Shown here piece after piece: positions 9,435 to 17,986 of a stretch of 64,000 nucleotides of DNA (the stretch's first letter is position 1; each line of letters opens with the position of its first letter). The notes under the pieces were generated by a model. It did not search any database, had not been told where the DNA came from, and saw only the letters and a list, made by a program, of their open reading frames with translations. Source of the stretch: Flagellimonas oceani (GTDB lineage: Bacteria; Bacteroidota; Bacteroidia; Flavobacteriales; Flavobacteriaceae); NCBI RefSeq assembly GCF_011068285.1, contig NZ_CP049616.1, positions 972,501 through 1,036,500 of the forward strand, written 5' to 3'. A program made the translations under genes and the position numbers.

Positions 9435-9961
9435 AAGAAAAATGAATGAAATAGCTGATATATAATGGCTCAGTTTTGAAATTATACTTGGAATGATGGA
9501 GTTTAAGGGAAGATATATTGTAAAATAGCCCTGTTGTAACCTACTTGAAAACACTTTTTCATATCAGTCTTTCATTGGTTTTGGCAACAGCCGAAAAATT
9601 CTAAGGTTCAATGGTCAAAAGTTCATATATGAATGGAAGTATTTCAGTTAAATTATTGATTTGCTTACGGATTTTTTGGAACCCTCATTGCCCGGAAAAA
9701 TTAGGGACTATTTTTACTTTGTTCAGACACAATAATGAAAAACCTTAGAGTATTTGAATAAATGACTTGTTGGTTGAAAGGAGTGAAAAAGTAGATTATG
9801 GCATGGCTGAAAAAATACACAAAACTTGTGTGTTTTTATCAATGCTAAAAATTAAAACTAATCATAATTCAAGCTTTTATCAAAAAACTATCTTTTTAAC
9901 AGTTCGGTTTTAAGGCAAGCCTACACCGAATATGCCATAATCATATGGTATAATTTATAAT
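9435..9961. other. AT-rich gene-free stretch left of the detoxification block
   Basis: About 530 nt with no credible reading frame. A segment at 9505-9520 (AAGGGAAGATATATTG) and one at 9711-9771 resemble parts of the gene-free stretches near 19.9 kb and 26.0 kb. The last 20 nt before the next gene's stop are a run of TA-rich repeats (TAATTTATAATTTATAAATT). Confidence 0.6.
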
Positions 9962-10600
9962 TTATAAATTATCGATCGCTTGCTGTATCGGAACATCTCC
10001 ATCGTGCATACTTATCACTTTTTGATACGTGTTGGCACTATTCAATAATTTTGAAAGTGTTTCCGCTACATTTTCAATAGCATTTTCCTTATGGTGAACC
10101 ACATTCAATGCTATCAAGCCTGAGCCTTTGGTCTCAGTTAAGGCTCCCGGTTGTAAAATGGTATAGTTTAATTTTGTCTGTTGCATTAAATAGAGGTCTG
10201 CATAATGTTTAGACAGATAATAATCTGTAAGGCTTTCAAGTTCTTCTTCTTGCCATTTTTCAGGTGACAGGGAATGAATGGCACTTAGCATGACATAACG
10301 CTCAATACCTTTAAATTCTGCTGCCTGCATTGTTTTTACTGCGCCATGCAAATCTATTTGAAGCAAATTTTTACCCCTGGAGCCTGAAACAAAATATATG
10401 GCCTCTACGGTATCGGGTATTTTATTTTTAATTATTTCCAGTTCATCGGTAAGATCCAATTCAATTTGTGAATACTTATCATGTTTCAATACACTGCCCT
10501 TACTTCTGGATGTACCGATTACGGTATGACCATTTGCCAGTAATAATTTAACCAGATTTAGGCCAACACGTCCGCTGGCACCTACGACTAATATATTCAT
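9962..10600 (-). CDS. NAD(P)-binding atypical short-chain dehydrogenase
   Basis: 212 residues beginning with a Rossmann motif, MNILVVGASGRVGLNLVKLL, and a likely NADP-binding TSRSKGS following the second strand. Overall it resembles the NAD(P)H-binding/NmrA-like family (YwnB/YesF type), which includes flavin reductase-like and quinone-oxidoreductase-like sensors. The classical YxxxK pair is not obvious; a Y-rich segment near residue 140 (YYLSKHYADLYL) could supply it. It is the last gene of the minus-strand series and starts 62 nt after the aldehyde dehydrogenase stop. The substrate is unknown; the neighbours suggest oxidant or electrophile handling. Confidence 0.8.
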   Translation of the reverse strand: MNILVVGASGRVGLNLVKLLLANGHTVIGTSRSKGSVLKHDKYSQIELDLTDELEIIKNKIPDTVEAIYFVSGSRGKNLLQIDLHGAVKTMQAAEFKGIERYVMLSAIHSLSPEKWQEEELESLTDYYLSKHYADLYLMQQTKLNYTILQPGALTETKGSGLIALNVVHHKENAIENVAETLSKLLNSANTYQKVISMHDGDVPIQQAIDNL

Positions 10601-10662
10601 GCTATACTATTTAAATTAATTAATATAATGTACTTTTTATATGTTGACTTCCAAGACTGTTC

Positions 10663-12057
10663 CTATATATATTTACTTTTAAAAACGGTCAGTTTGGTTC
10701 TCGTCATTTCCTCAATGGTATGTGATATACCTCCCATTCCGATACCTGAGGCATCTCTTCCTCCAAAAGGCATCCAATCAGCTCTGAATGCTGTATGGTC
10801 ATTCACCATCACGGCAGTTGCATTTAATTTCTTTACGGTATCCAGGGCAACATCCACATTCTTTGTAAACACCGCTGCCTGAAAATGTACCTCCAAAGCA
10901 TTTGCTCGTTGGATGGCTTCATCACGATTTTTATACGTATAGATACATACCACCGGTCCAAAAATTTCCTGCTGTGAAACTTTTGAACGCTCCGATGGAT
11001 TCAACAAAATAGTGGGTTGGAAAAGCGTTTGTGAAATTCGCTCCCCGCCTAAAATTAACTCGGCTCCTTCCGAAAGTGCTTCATTCACCCATGTTTCGAT
11101 TCGATCCACTTCTTTAGGGGTTATGAGTGGGCCGACATCAGTAGTATGCTCTAAAGGATTTCCAACTTTTAACTGGGCTGTTGCTGCAGCAAAGGCCTCA
11201 ACAAAAGACTCCAAAATTCCTTCATGGACATAAATACGCTGCACGGACACACAGACCTGACCTGCGTGGTAGAAACTACCTTTCACCAAATCGGGAATCA
11301 TCTCTTCAAAATCGGCATCGCTTTCCACAATAACAGGTGCAGCCCCTCCATGTTCAAGTGCACATCGTGTTCCGGGGGATAATTTACTTTTAAGGTACCA
11401 CCCTACATTGGCCGAACCTATAAACGTGAAAAAATTAATTCTGGCATCTGTAACCATTTGCTCTGCGACTTCCCTGTCACAAAGCACCACCTGCAGCCAC
11501 CCCTCGGGCAATCCAGCCTCTTTCAATATTTCTGCAAAAGCCAAACTCGATAAAGGAGTGGTCATGGCTGGCTTAAAGATTACCGGACAGCCTGCTGCCA
11601 CAGCTGTAGCTATCTGATGTATGGCCAAATTGAGCGGATGGTTAAAAGCACTGACTGCGGCCACAACGCCAATGGGCTCCTTTGTGGTAAAGGACAACCT
11701 GTTACGTGTGGCTTGCGTAAGTGCCATTGGCACCTGCTCTCCCTTTAACTGGGAAATATGCGCTGCGGCCAACTTAACTCCTTTAATGGCCCTAAGCACC
11801 TCTGCTTTACAATCTTTATATGGTTTCCCTCCTTCACTTATCGTGAGTTGAGTTATCATTTCCAGACGCTCACTCATCAGTAAAGCAGCCTTTTCCAGTA
11901 CTTCGATGCGCCTGTAGGGTGGAAGCCAATTGGACCGGTCACTAAATAATTCGTGTGCAGTCTTTAGAATAGGCTCAAGATCTTCACTGCTTATTAGCGG
12001 CAATTCTTTGATTTCTTTTAAATCGTATGGGGATACTACTTTTATGCTTTTTTCCAT
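10663..12057 (-). CDS. Aldehyde dehydrogenase family protein
   Basis: 464 residues, full length for the family. It has the conserved asparagine N139 in SAFNHPLN, the general base E235 in LEHGGAAP, and the catalytic cysteine C269 in GQVCVSVQR, plus the C-terminal PFGGRDASGIG motif. The sequence most resembles the lactaldehyde/succinate-semialdehyde or non-phosphorylating GAPDH-like branch, which is an inference from general pattern only. It oxidises an aldehyde to an acid with NAD(P)+. Its location among a dioxygenase, an esterase, a PfpI protein and Dps suggests removal of reactive aldehydes. Confidence 0.92.
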   Translation of the reverse strand: MEKSIKVVSPYDLKEIKELPLISSEDLEPILKTAHELFSDRSNWLPPYRRIEVLEKAALLMSERLEMITQLTISEGGKPYKDCKAEVLRAIKGVKLAAAHISQLKGEQVPMALTQATRNRLSFTTKEPIGVVAAVSAFNHPLNLAIHQIATAVAAGCPVIFKPAMTTPLSSLAFAEILKEAGLPEGWLQVVLCDREVAEQMVTDARINFFTFIGSANVGWYLKSKLSPGTRCALEHGGAAPVIVESDADFEEMIPDLVKGSFYHAGQVCVSVQRIYVHEGILESFVEAFAAATAQLKVGNPLEHTTDVGPLITPKEVDRIETWVNEALSEGAELILGGERISQTLFQPTILLNPSERSKVSQQEIFGPVVCIYTYKNRDEAIQRANALEVHFQAAVFTKNVDVALDTVKKLNATAVMVNDHTAFRADWMPFGGRDASGIGMGGISHTIEEMTRTKLTVFKSKYI

Positions 12058-12188
12058 GATACGTTTAATTTAAAGTGGAAATAATCTCATCAACATTGGG
12101 TTACAATGCAGTCCTAAGCCTATTCTGGCTTCCCTGTAATTAGGCTATGATGCGTAATGTTAAGGTTTGGTCACAATTCTGAATTGGC

Positions 12189-12662
12189 TTATTTCATATG
12201 AGAACGTAAAAGCCAAGCCATCTTTTCATGGTCCTGAAGTAGCCCGGTTATAAAGTCACTTGAACCGATATCTCCAAAATCGCTTTCAAATATTTTGATA
12301 TCTGTTCTTAAGGTCTGAATAATGCGCTCATGATTTACCAACAGTTCCTGTATAAAATACTCACTATCCGTTTTTTCGTTATCGGATTCGGCCAATTGGG
12401 TGATACTTAAAAAGTATCCCAAACTACCCCGTACTCCTTGCCCCAATGAACGAATACGTTCCGCTACACGATCAATGATTTCATTCAATTCTTCAAATTG
12501 ATCTTCAAAGAATTTGTGTTTGTCGTAAAAGTCGGGTCCCGCTATGTTCCAATGTGCATTCCTTGTCTTGGTATACAGTACATACTCATCTGCCAGGATT
12601 TTCAATAATTCGTTCGCAACAGCTTGTCGATTATTTTCTGATATTCCAATATTTATATTCAT
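12189..12662 (-). CDS. dps: Dps-family ferritin-like DNA-protection protein
   Basis: About 157 residues from the ATG at 12662; a longer frame to 12716 adds a basic leader not seen in the family. The Dps signature is clear: TRNAHWNIAGPDFYDKHKFF followed by EDQFEELNEIIDRVAERI supplies the His, Asp and Glu ligands of the inter-subunit ferroxidase site. Dps dodecamers oxidise Fe(II) with peroxide, store iron and shield DNA. It lies 131 nt after the aldehyde dehydrogenase start, in the same orientation. Presence in this block fits an oxidative-stress theme. Confidence 0.92.
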   Translation of the reverse strand: MNINIGISENNRQAVANELLKILADEYVLYTKTRNAHWNIAGPDFYDKHKFFEDQFEELNEIIDRVAERIRSLGQGVRGSLGYFLSITQLAESDNEKTDSEYFIQELLVNHERIIQTLRTDIKIFESDFGDIGSSDFITGLLQDHEKMAWLLRSHMK

Positions 12663-12720
12663 GCTTCTTTTCTTTTTTGGGTTGAAGACCTTGACTCGTC
12701 GAACCCTATGAATCAAAAAT

Positions 12721-13464
12721 TTAAAATTCCTGTTGGGTCGGTCTCATCACTATTTCATTGATATCAACATCGGCAGGTTGTTCAATGGCAAAGGCGATAG
12801 CTCTTGCTACCGAAGCAGCCGGAATAGCGATCTGATAGAACTCTTTAACCCCTTTAGAGCTTTCTTCATGGTTTGTACTGAATTTTAATTCAGAATCCAC
12901 TGCTCCGGGCTCTATGGTCGTAGCACGGATGTTCCCTCCAATTTCGTGTCTTAATCCATCCGTAATCGCCCTTACGGCATATTTGGTTCCACTGTAAACG
13001 GTTCCCCCCGGACTGAAGACCTTGATTCCCGCAACCGAACCCAGATTGATAAAATGACCCGACTGTTGTTCCTGGAAAATGGGCAATGCAGCAGCGATGC
13101 CATACAGCACACCTTTTATATTGATATCTATCATTTGATCCCACTCATCGGTACGAACTTCCGATATCGGGGCAATAGGCATAATACCTGCGTTGTTGAT
13201 AACTACATCAATACGGTTGTATGTGCTCAGTGCTAAATCTATAAGGGCCTGTACTTGGGACTTTACGGTCACGTCGGTTGCCTTATATACTGCCTTTCCT
13301 CCTTCAGAAGTAATTTCACTTACTATCTTTTCCAACCTATCTTCGCGTCGAGCACCCAGTACTACCATCGCTCCTTTTTTAGCCAGATATTTGGCTGTTT
13401 CTTCTCCAAGGCCACTACTGGCTCCTGTAATTACAATTACTTTGTTTGTGATGTTGTTTTCCAT
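12721..13464 (-). CDS. Classical short-chain dehydrogenase/reductase
   Basis: 247 residues with the standard SDR layout: cofactor motif TGASSGLG (residues 13-20), NNAG (90-93), and the catalytic triad S143, Y157 and K161 (YSGTK). An arginine pair after strand 2 (GARRED) favours NADP(H). Members with this profile are usually broad carbonyl or alcohol reductases (YdfG-like); the substrate cannot be told. It is 16 nt from the downstream end of the heme-binding-like gene and probably shares its transcript. Confidence 0.9.
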   Translation of the reverse strand: MENNITNKVIVITGASSGLGEETAKYLAKKGAMVVLGARREDRLEKIVSEITSEGGKAVYKATDVTVKSQVQALIDLALSTYNRIDVVINNAGIMPIAPISEVRTDEWDQMIDINIKGVLYGIAAALPIFQEQQSGHFINLGSVAGIKVFSPGGTVYSGTKYAVRAITDGLRHEIGGNIRATTIEPGAVDSELKFSTNHEESSKGVKEFYQIAIPAASVARAIAFAIEQPADVDINEIVMRPTQQEF

Positions 13465-13479
13465 GATTTATTTTTTAAA

Positions 13480-13899
13480 CTATAAATTGTACTTGTTGTT
13501 TAATAATGCTTGTGATCCGGCATTGGCGACCTCAAAATCCTTTGCTACGGTGCCGCCGGAAACACCTATTGAACCAATGATTGTATCGTTTTTGTTTTTT
13601 AATACCAAACCACCGGCAAATGATATTAATCCCCCATTGGAGTGTTCCACATTGAACAAGCTTTCCCCGGGCTGGGACAATTCTCCCAGTTTTTCTGAAT
13701 TCATCTCAAAAAGGCGGGAGGTCTTTGCCTTTTTTATAGCTATGTCCGCACTTCCCAGCAATGCACCATCCATACGATAAAACAGCTTCAGATTTGCTCC
13801 TTCATCCATGATGGCAATGTTCATGGGAACCTTGATCGCTTTCGCTTTGGATATGGCTGCTTTCAAGACTTTTTCCGCTTGGGCTTCCGTAATATTCAT
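13480..13899 (-). CDS. GlcG/HbpS-like (DUF336) heme-degrading-type protein
   Basis: 139 residues spanning the whole GlcG/HbpS fold: an N-terminal helix (AEKVLKAAISKAKAI), MNIAIMDEGANLKLFYRMDGALLGS, a central helix ending in AKTS, and the glycine-rich end IIGSIGVSGGTVAKDFEVA. HbpS of Streptomyces binds heme and senses redox stress; other members are uncharacterised cofactors of small-molecule metabolism. There is no signal peptide, so it is predicted cytoplasmic. It belongs to the same minus-strand run as the SDR and the YgiN-like gene. Confidence 0.85.
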   Translation of the reverse strand: MNITEAQAEKVLKAAISKAKAIKVPMNIAIMDEGANLKLFYRMDGALLGSADIAIKKAKTSRLFEMNSEKLGELSQPGESLFNVEHSNGGLISFAGGLVLKNKNDTIIGSIGVSGGTVAKDFEVANAGSQALLNNKYNL

Positions 13900-13933
13900 C
13901 GGTATTGTTTTTAGTGGGAGGACATTTTACCCC

Positions 13934-14236
13934 TTAGGCTATCGGCGTGGTCAATACAATTTCCCTATTGGCCAATAAGGGGACTATCTGTCCCAGTAAC
14001 AAGTCTTGAAAATGTGAAGTGTTCCTGTGTTCTTCAACGGCCGCTTCATTACGATATCCTTCGAAAAGAATCAGCGTATTGGTATCCGTATTGCTTTGTT
14101 GAACGGTATAAAACAGATTCCCATGCTCTTTTAAACTTTCTTCCCTGACCGTTTTCAATACATTTAAAACAGTATCTATATGCCCTTCTTTAACCTGCCA
14201 TGTTGCAAAAACATGTACGTTTTTTTGATTTTCCAT
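13934..14236 (-). CDS. YgiN-like antibiotic-biosynthesis monooxygenase (ABM) domain protein
   Basis: 100 residues making one ferredoxin-like ABM domain: VHVFATWQVKEGHIDTVLNVL, then an EHGNLFYTVQQS strand and a LILFEGYRNEAAVEEHRNT strand-helix with the typical His. Relatives include YgiN (quinol monooxygenase, part of the quinone redox cycle), LsrG and heme-degrading monooxygenases. No cofactor is visible, as usual for this group. The neighbouring dioxygenase and DJ-1 protein make a quinone-related role attractive (inference). Confidence 0.85.
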   Translation of the reverse strand: MENQKNVHVFATWQVKEGHIDTVLNVLKTVREESLKEHGNLFYTVQQSNTDTNTLILFEGYRNEAAVEEHRNTSHFQDLLLGQIVPLLANREIVLTTPIA

Positions 14237-14299
14237 TTGATTTTAAGTTTTGCGAATACAATAAATAATTGAACTTACTCCGCTACAAAAGATGTATTG

Positions 14300-14335
14300 A
14301 AATGGCCTCCTTTTTATTCAGTAAAGAGGCCATTT
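14300..14335 (-). terminator. Probable terminator hairpin after the PfpI-like gene
   Basis: Inverted repeat AAATGGCCTC (14300-14309) and GAGGCCATTT (14326-14335), a 10-bp stem just past the stop at 14345. A strong T run is missing on the minus strand, so the hairpin may be a weak terminator or an mRNA-stabilising structure. Confidence 0.5.
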
Positions 14336-14344
14336 TCAAACAGT

Positions 14345-15142
14345 TTACTTTTTAGCCGGCTCTAGAACGGTGATCATTTTTTCAGCAACACCCTTGGCCG
14401 AAGCAGGGTTCTGCCCGGTTACCAAATTTCCATCTGCAATACTATGGGCACTCCATGGGGCTGCCGCATGGAATTTGGCACCTTGTTCGGTCAATGCTGT
14501 CTCCAATAAAAATGGAACATCTGCAACGGCATAGGCTTCTTCTTCCTCATCGGTAAACGAAGTCATATTTTTACCTTTTACCAAATACTCTCCATTACTG
14601 AGTTTTACATTTAACAGGGATACGGGACCGTGACATACGGCACCTACCACCGCATTGCGTTCATAGGTTTCCTTGATCACCTGCTTCAATAATTTGTGTT
14701 CCGGCATATCGACCATCGGGGCCAATCCACCAGGTACAAAAATGGCATCGTACTCACTGACATCGACATCCGCCAGTTTTACGGCCTTTTGCATGTCTTC
14801 CCAGCCTTTTCCCGTAAGAAATTCCAAATTGTCCGGGTCGCTGGCCAAGTTAAGGGCATCCAAATATGGGGTGGCCCCTGTAAGACTTGCATAATCAATT
14901 TGGTACCCGGCTTTTGTGAATTCCGCATAGGGATGCGCTACCTCAGGAAGAAAGATTCCTGTTTTTCTGTTGTTTGGGCCAATGATATTGGCGTTTGATA
15001 CAATAATTAAAACTTTCTTTTTCATTTTTGTCTGATTTGTGATACTTGATTTACTTTGTTTTGTTGCATCATCCTGCTTCTTATCCGGTGTGTTGAAAGA
15101 AAAAAAAGCAAGTGCTACTGTTAATGCCATCATTTTTTTCAT
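14345..15142 (-). CDS. DJ-1/PfpI (Hsp31-like) class I glutamine amidotransferase-fold protein with N-terminal signal
   Basis: 265 residues. A hydrophobic start (MKKMMALTVALAFFSF) precedes a low-complexity linker and the DJ-1/PfpI domain (about 42-262). The nucleophile is C170 in GAVCHGP followed by H171, with E67 in FLPEVAHPY as the expected partner; this is the Hsp31/GATase1-like pattern. Family members act as glyoxalase III or deglycases removing methylglyoxal adducts. A second in-frame Met at residue 40 would give a cytoplasmic version without the signal, so export is uncertain. A Crp-type palindrome lies about 90 nt upstream. Confidence 0.85.
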   Translation of the reverse strand: MKKMMALTVALAFFSFNTPDKKQDDATKQSKSSITNQTKMKKKVLIIVSNANIIGPNNRKTGIFLPEVAHPYAEFTKAGYQIDYASLTGATPYLDALNLASDPDNLEFLTGKGWEDMQKAVKLADVDVSEYDAIFVPGGLAPMVDMPEHKLLKQVIKETYERNAVVGAVCHGPVSLLNVKLSNGEYLVKGKNMTSFTDEEEEAYAVADVPFLLETALTEQGAKFHAAAPWSAHSIADGNLVTGQNPASAKGVAEKMITVLEPAKK

Positions 15143-15232
15143 TGCTAAAAATTTTAAATTGTTACTACTTATTTATAGCACAAATTTAGGGTAGGCCCAT
15201 ACTGAAACACGATGACCCAAATCACGGAAAAT

Positions 15233-15250
15233 GTGTGATTTGAATCACAC
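15233..15250. promoter_or_regulatory. Crp/Fnr-type palindrome upstream of the PfpI-like gene
   Basis: GTGTGATT-TG-AATCACAC is a perfect 8-bp inverted repeat with a 2-nt spacer. Its core TGTGA...TCACA is the half-site recognised by Crp-type regulators. It lies 91-108 nt upstream of the PfpI-like start and 13 nt past the end of the Crp/Fnr-type gene. A looser copy, AATCACGG, lies about 15 nt to its left. It could also fold as a short terminator for the regulator gene, since ATTTT follows on the minus strand. Confidence 0.55.
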
Positions 15251-15262
15251 TTTTGAGCGTGT

Positions 15263-15829
15263 TCAGGGAGCGGTATATAGGCGGCTCAAGGTTTCCCTGC
15301 TTACCCCTAGGTATTCGGCAATATATTTTTTGGGTATCTTCTGTATCAGGTCGGGATAGAGTTCGGCGAATTCCTCATAGCGCTGTTGGGGATTGCTGGA
15401 AAGCAGTGATACGATCCTTGCTTGGAGTGCCATATATCCATTGGTCAGTTTGACCCTGAAAAAATGCTCCATTTGGGGTAGGATGGTGGCAAGCTTTTCC
15501 CGACCTTCCAAGGTCAGGCTCAGGACCTCCCCAGGTTCCATGCACAAGACGTACATGTTTGCTTTTTTCTGGTTGAAATACGCAATGTAATCGGACATCC
15601 ACCAATTTTCCGTGGCGAACTGTACGATATGCTCCTTGCCGTCTTCATCAAGATAAAATACCCTGAAAATCCCCGATAGTATTAAATATTCATATTTTGC
15701 TTCGTCCCCTTGCTGGATCAAGTATTGGTGCTTTAATACTTTACGGATCGTAAAAAAGGGTTTTACCGCTTCAAAATCCTCATCGGTTATAGCTGTTATT
15801 TCTTCAATATGTTTTCGGAGTTTTTCCAT
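15263..15829 (-). CDS. Crp/Fnr family transcriptional regulator
   Basis: 188 residues: a cyclic-nucleotide-binding-like barrel (about 20-120, with YLIQQGDEAKYEYLILSG and FRVFYLDEDGKEHIVQF) and a C-terminal winged helix ending KYIAEYLGVSRETLSRL. The protein ends 4 residues after the recognition helix, a shortened wing that is common in Bacteroidota relatives. There are no Fnr-type iron-sulfur cysteines in the N-terminus. It is a single-gene unit between the dioxygenase operon and the PfpI-like gene, and the palindrome downstream of it is a candidate binding site. Confidence 0.9.
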   Translation of the reverse strand: MEKLRKHIEEITAITDEDFEAVKPFFTIRKVLKHQYLIQQGDEAKYEYLILSGIFRVFYLDEDGKEHIVQFATENWWMSDYIAYFNQKKANMYVLCMEPGEVLSLTLEGREKLATILPQMEHFFRVKLTNGYMALQARIVSLLSSNPQQRYEEFAELYPDLIQKIPKKYIAEYLGVSRETLSRLYTAP

Positions 15830-15914
15830 AGTAATTGATTGATTTAATAATATGAAAGGTTAAGCTAAGCGTCAACCCTTTGGAATAAATTAGCACCCCG
15901 GGTTTTGTGCGTCA

Positions 15915-16850
15915 TCATTCCTCAATTCTTGGAAGTATCGCTTCAATATCTTTTCTTTTTACCTCATACATTTGGGGAAGTTTCAAACTGGTTCCCAATT
16001 TTTCCAAGGGTTCATCCACAGTAAAACCGGGGTCGTCGGTCGCGATTTCAAATAAAATACCGCCAGGCTCACGGAAATAGATGGATTTAAAGTAATCCCT
16101 ATTTACTTCAGGCGTTACATTCAAACCACGTTCGACCAGTTTATCACGAAAGTGTTGCTGCACAGCTGTATTTTCAACCCGAAAGGCAATATGGTGAACG
16201 CTTCCTCCCGCCACCATTCCGCGACGTTCTTCTGGAAGGCAGACCAAATCGATGATACCTGCATCTTTGACGTTACGTGATTCAAAGCGGAAGCGGTTTA
16301 CCTGCTCATGGGTCTGTTCATAGTCAAACAGTTCCGTTAGAATGGATGCTGTTTTTTCATATCCTTCCAATGTAAGGGTAACTGCGTGCAATCCCCGTAT
16401 GGATTTGGTATGATCGATTTCCTCTGTGGTATAAGGGCTGCGATTGTCTCCTGCTACAGAGACCAGCTCCAGTTTCAAACCGTCTGGATCGATGAACACC
16501 AAATATTCTTCATCGAACCGTTTTGACGGCTTGTTATAAATCACATTTTCGTTTTCAAAGCGTTCCATCCAAAAATCAAAAGAGCCTTCCGGCACACTGA
16601 ATGCCGTTTCAGTAGCCTGTCCCGTCCCGCGTCTCCCCGTAGTGATGCCATCCCATGGAAAGAAAGTAAGCAAGGTGCCCGGTTCGCCCTTTTCATTTCC
16701 AAAATAGAAATGATAGGTACCCGGATCATCAAAATTAACGGTCTTTTTTACCAGACGCAAGCCCAAAATCTTCGTGTAAAAGTCAAAATTACGTTGTGCG
16801 TTTCCTGCAATGGCGGTTACGTGGTGCAACCCTTTTACTTTATAGTCCAT
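15915..16850 (-). CDS. Ring-cleaving dioxygenase, VOC family (MhqO-like)
   Basis: 311 residues made of two vicinal-oxygen-chelate modules (about 5-130 and 150-290). Metal-ligand regions are recognisable: GLHHVTAIAG at the N-terminus, GLHAVTLTLEG at the start of the second half, and VHHIAFRVEN plus a GGILFEIATDDPGF end carrying the Glu ligand. Relatives are hydroquinone-type extradiol dioxygenases such as Bacillus MhqO/MhqA. Together with the downstream-type esterase gene at 17336 this reproduces the dioxygenase-esterase pairing of the mhq detoxification loci (known in Bacillus; inferred here). Confidence 0.9.
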   Translation of the reverse strand: MDYKVKGLHHVTAIAGNAQRNFDFYTKILGLRLVKKTVNFDDPGTYHFYFGNEKGEPGTLLTFFPWDGITTGRRGTGQATETAFSVPEGSFDFWMERFENENVIYNKPSKRFDEEYLVFIDPDGLKLELVSVAGDNRSPYTTEEIDHTKSIRGLHAVTLTLEGYEKTASILTELFDYEQTHEQVNRFRFESRNVKDAGIIDLVCLPEERRGMVAGGSVHHIAFRVENTAVQQHFRDKLVERGLNVTPEVNRDYFKSIYFREPGGILFEIATDDPGFTVDEPLEKLGTSLKLPQMYEVKRKDIEAILPRIEE

Positions 16851-16860
16851 AGTATTGTTT

Positions 16861-17334
16861 TTAAATGATTTCCAGAATGAAGTATTCCATATTTTGGAGA
16901 TGAAATTCCGTGTGAGCGGAGTTCCCTTCCATTTTCTTGAACAATGGTGATTCCATTGAAATTCCCGTTACCTCGATACCTTCCACGTTCCATTTTGGTT
17001 CCCCGACAGCTATAAGATACAATCCTGTGTTCATTCGTATCAACGCACCTTTAGCGACTGTCCGGTGGAGTCTGGAGCTATTCAAAAGCTCCAAGCTGTC
17101 AATTTCTTGTCGAAGATTGTCGAGAATACCAGCATTCGATTCCATTTCCGCCATCATCGCTTCCCTCGGACTTTCCACAAGGTCTTGATAATCGATATCA
17201 TCTAGGTTGGCATTGCCGATTAGTTCCACTTGCTGCTCTCGAAGTTTTGTTAATTTTTCTTTTTTGCGCGTGATCAAAGCTTTTATCACCTTATCCTTAA
17301 GTTCCAAACTCAGTTTGTGCTCCCAATTTTCCAT
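16861..17334 (-). CDS. GreA/GreB-like coiled-coil protein, function unknown
   Basis: 157 residues. The N-terminal half is charged and helical (DKVIKALITRKKEKLTKLRE and EMESNAGILDNLRQEIDSL), consistent with an antiparallel coiled coil. The C-terminal half is a beta-rich domain (GALIRMNTGLYLIAVGEPKW) reminiscent of the FKBP-like end of GreA/GreB. Similar Bacteroidota proteins are often poorly named in databases. It lies 1 nt after the esterase stop and 10 nt before the dioxygenase, so it is firmly inside the operon. Whether it binds RNA polymerase is unknown. Confidence 0.6.
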   Translation of the reverse strand: MENWEHKLSLELKDKVIKALITRKKEKLTKLREQQVELIGNANLDDIDYQDLVESPREAMMAEMESNAGILDNLRQEIDSLELLNSSRLHRTVAKGALIRMNTGLYLIAVGEPKWNVEGIEVTGISMESPLFKKMEGNSAHTEFHLQNMEYFILEII

Positions 17335-17335
17335 A

Positions 17336-17974
17336 TTATTTTTTCAGTGATTTGTTGAGTATAAGGTTGGCCATTTGTATTTCATCCTGATTGATGGTAT
17401 GTCCCATTCCAGGATAAATCTTTTTGATTACATGGCCCCCCATCGTTTTTAGAATCGTTTCGCTTTGCTCAATCCGAAGAAGGGGAACGTGTGGATCGAC
17501 GTCACTGGAGCCAATAAATATTGGGGTGTTTTCAAATTCACCCCTGTAATCCGTAGCATTGATTTCGCTGCCGATAAGCCCACCTGTGAAAGCGATTACC
17601 CCTCCGTATTTTTTGGCATGACGTGCGCAAAACTCAAGGGCTAGGCAAGCACCCTGAGAAAACCCGAGAAAGAACATGTTCTCGGCGACAAAATCTAGTT
17701 CCATGAGATTGTCATACACCTCTTTCAGGCCATCCAAACTTTGTGTGAGCTGTGGTTCATTCTGGGAAACAGGAGCCAAAAAACTGTAGGGGTACCATGT
17801 ATTTCCTACGGCCTGTATTGCGATTATGGCAAAATCCCCAGGAATATCAAGTTCTTTTGCCAAGTGTACGAACGATTGTGCCGAATCTCCACGACCATGC
17901 ACCATTATCAGGACATTTTTTGCCTCTTGAAGGGATTTTCCTGCTTGTACAACGGGTTCATTATGTATTATCAT
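17336..17974 (-). CDS. Alpha/beta hydrolase, phospholipase/carboxylesterase type (MhqD-like)
   Basis: 212 residues, a minimal serine hydrolase. VLIMVHGRGDSAQ supplies the oxyanion loop, S107 in GFSQGAC is the nucleophile, D158 in IGSSD and H192 in GMGH complete the triad. This is the carboxylesterase/lysophospholipase group that includes Bacillus MhqD. It is the second gene of the four-gene operon (MFS, esterase, GreA-like, dioxygenase), 12 nt after the MFS stop. It may hydrolyse products formed by the ring-cleaving enzyme (inference). Confidence 0.9.
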   Translation of the reverse strand: MIIHNEPVVQAGKSLQEAKNVLIMVHGRGDSAQSFVHLAKELDIPGDFAIIAIQAVGNTWYPYSFLAPVSQNEPQLTQSLDGLKEVYDNLMELDFVAENMFFLGFSQGACLALEFCARHAKKYGGVIAFTGGLIGSEINATDYRGEFENTPIFIGSSDVDPHVPLLRIEQSETILKTMGGHVIKKIYPGMGHTINQDEIQMANLILNKSLKK

Positions 17975-17986
17975 AGTTCATCTATT

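Noticed and set aside
10935..10945. TACGTA in the aldehyde dehydrogenase gene (others near 33004, 41955, 51488 and 63965)
   Set aside because: They lie inside coding sequence, without a -7 element at 14 nt, and are expected by chance for a 6-mer in 64 kb.
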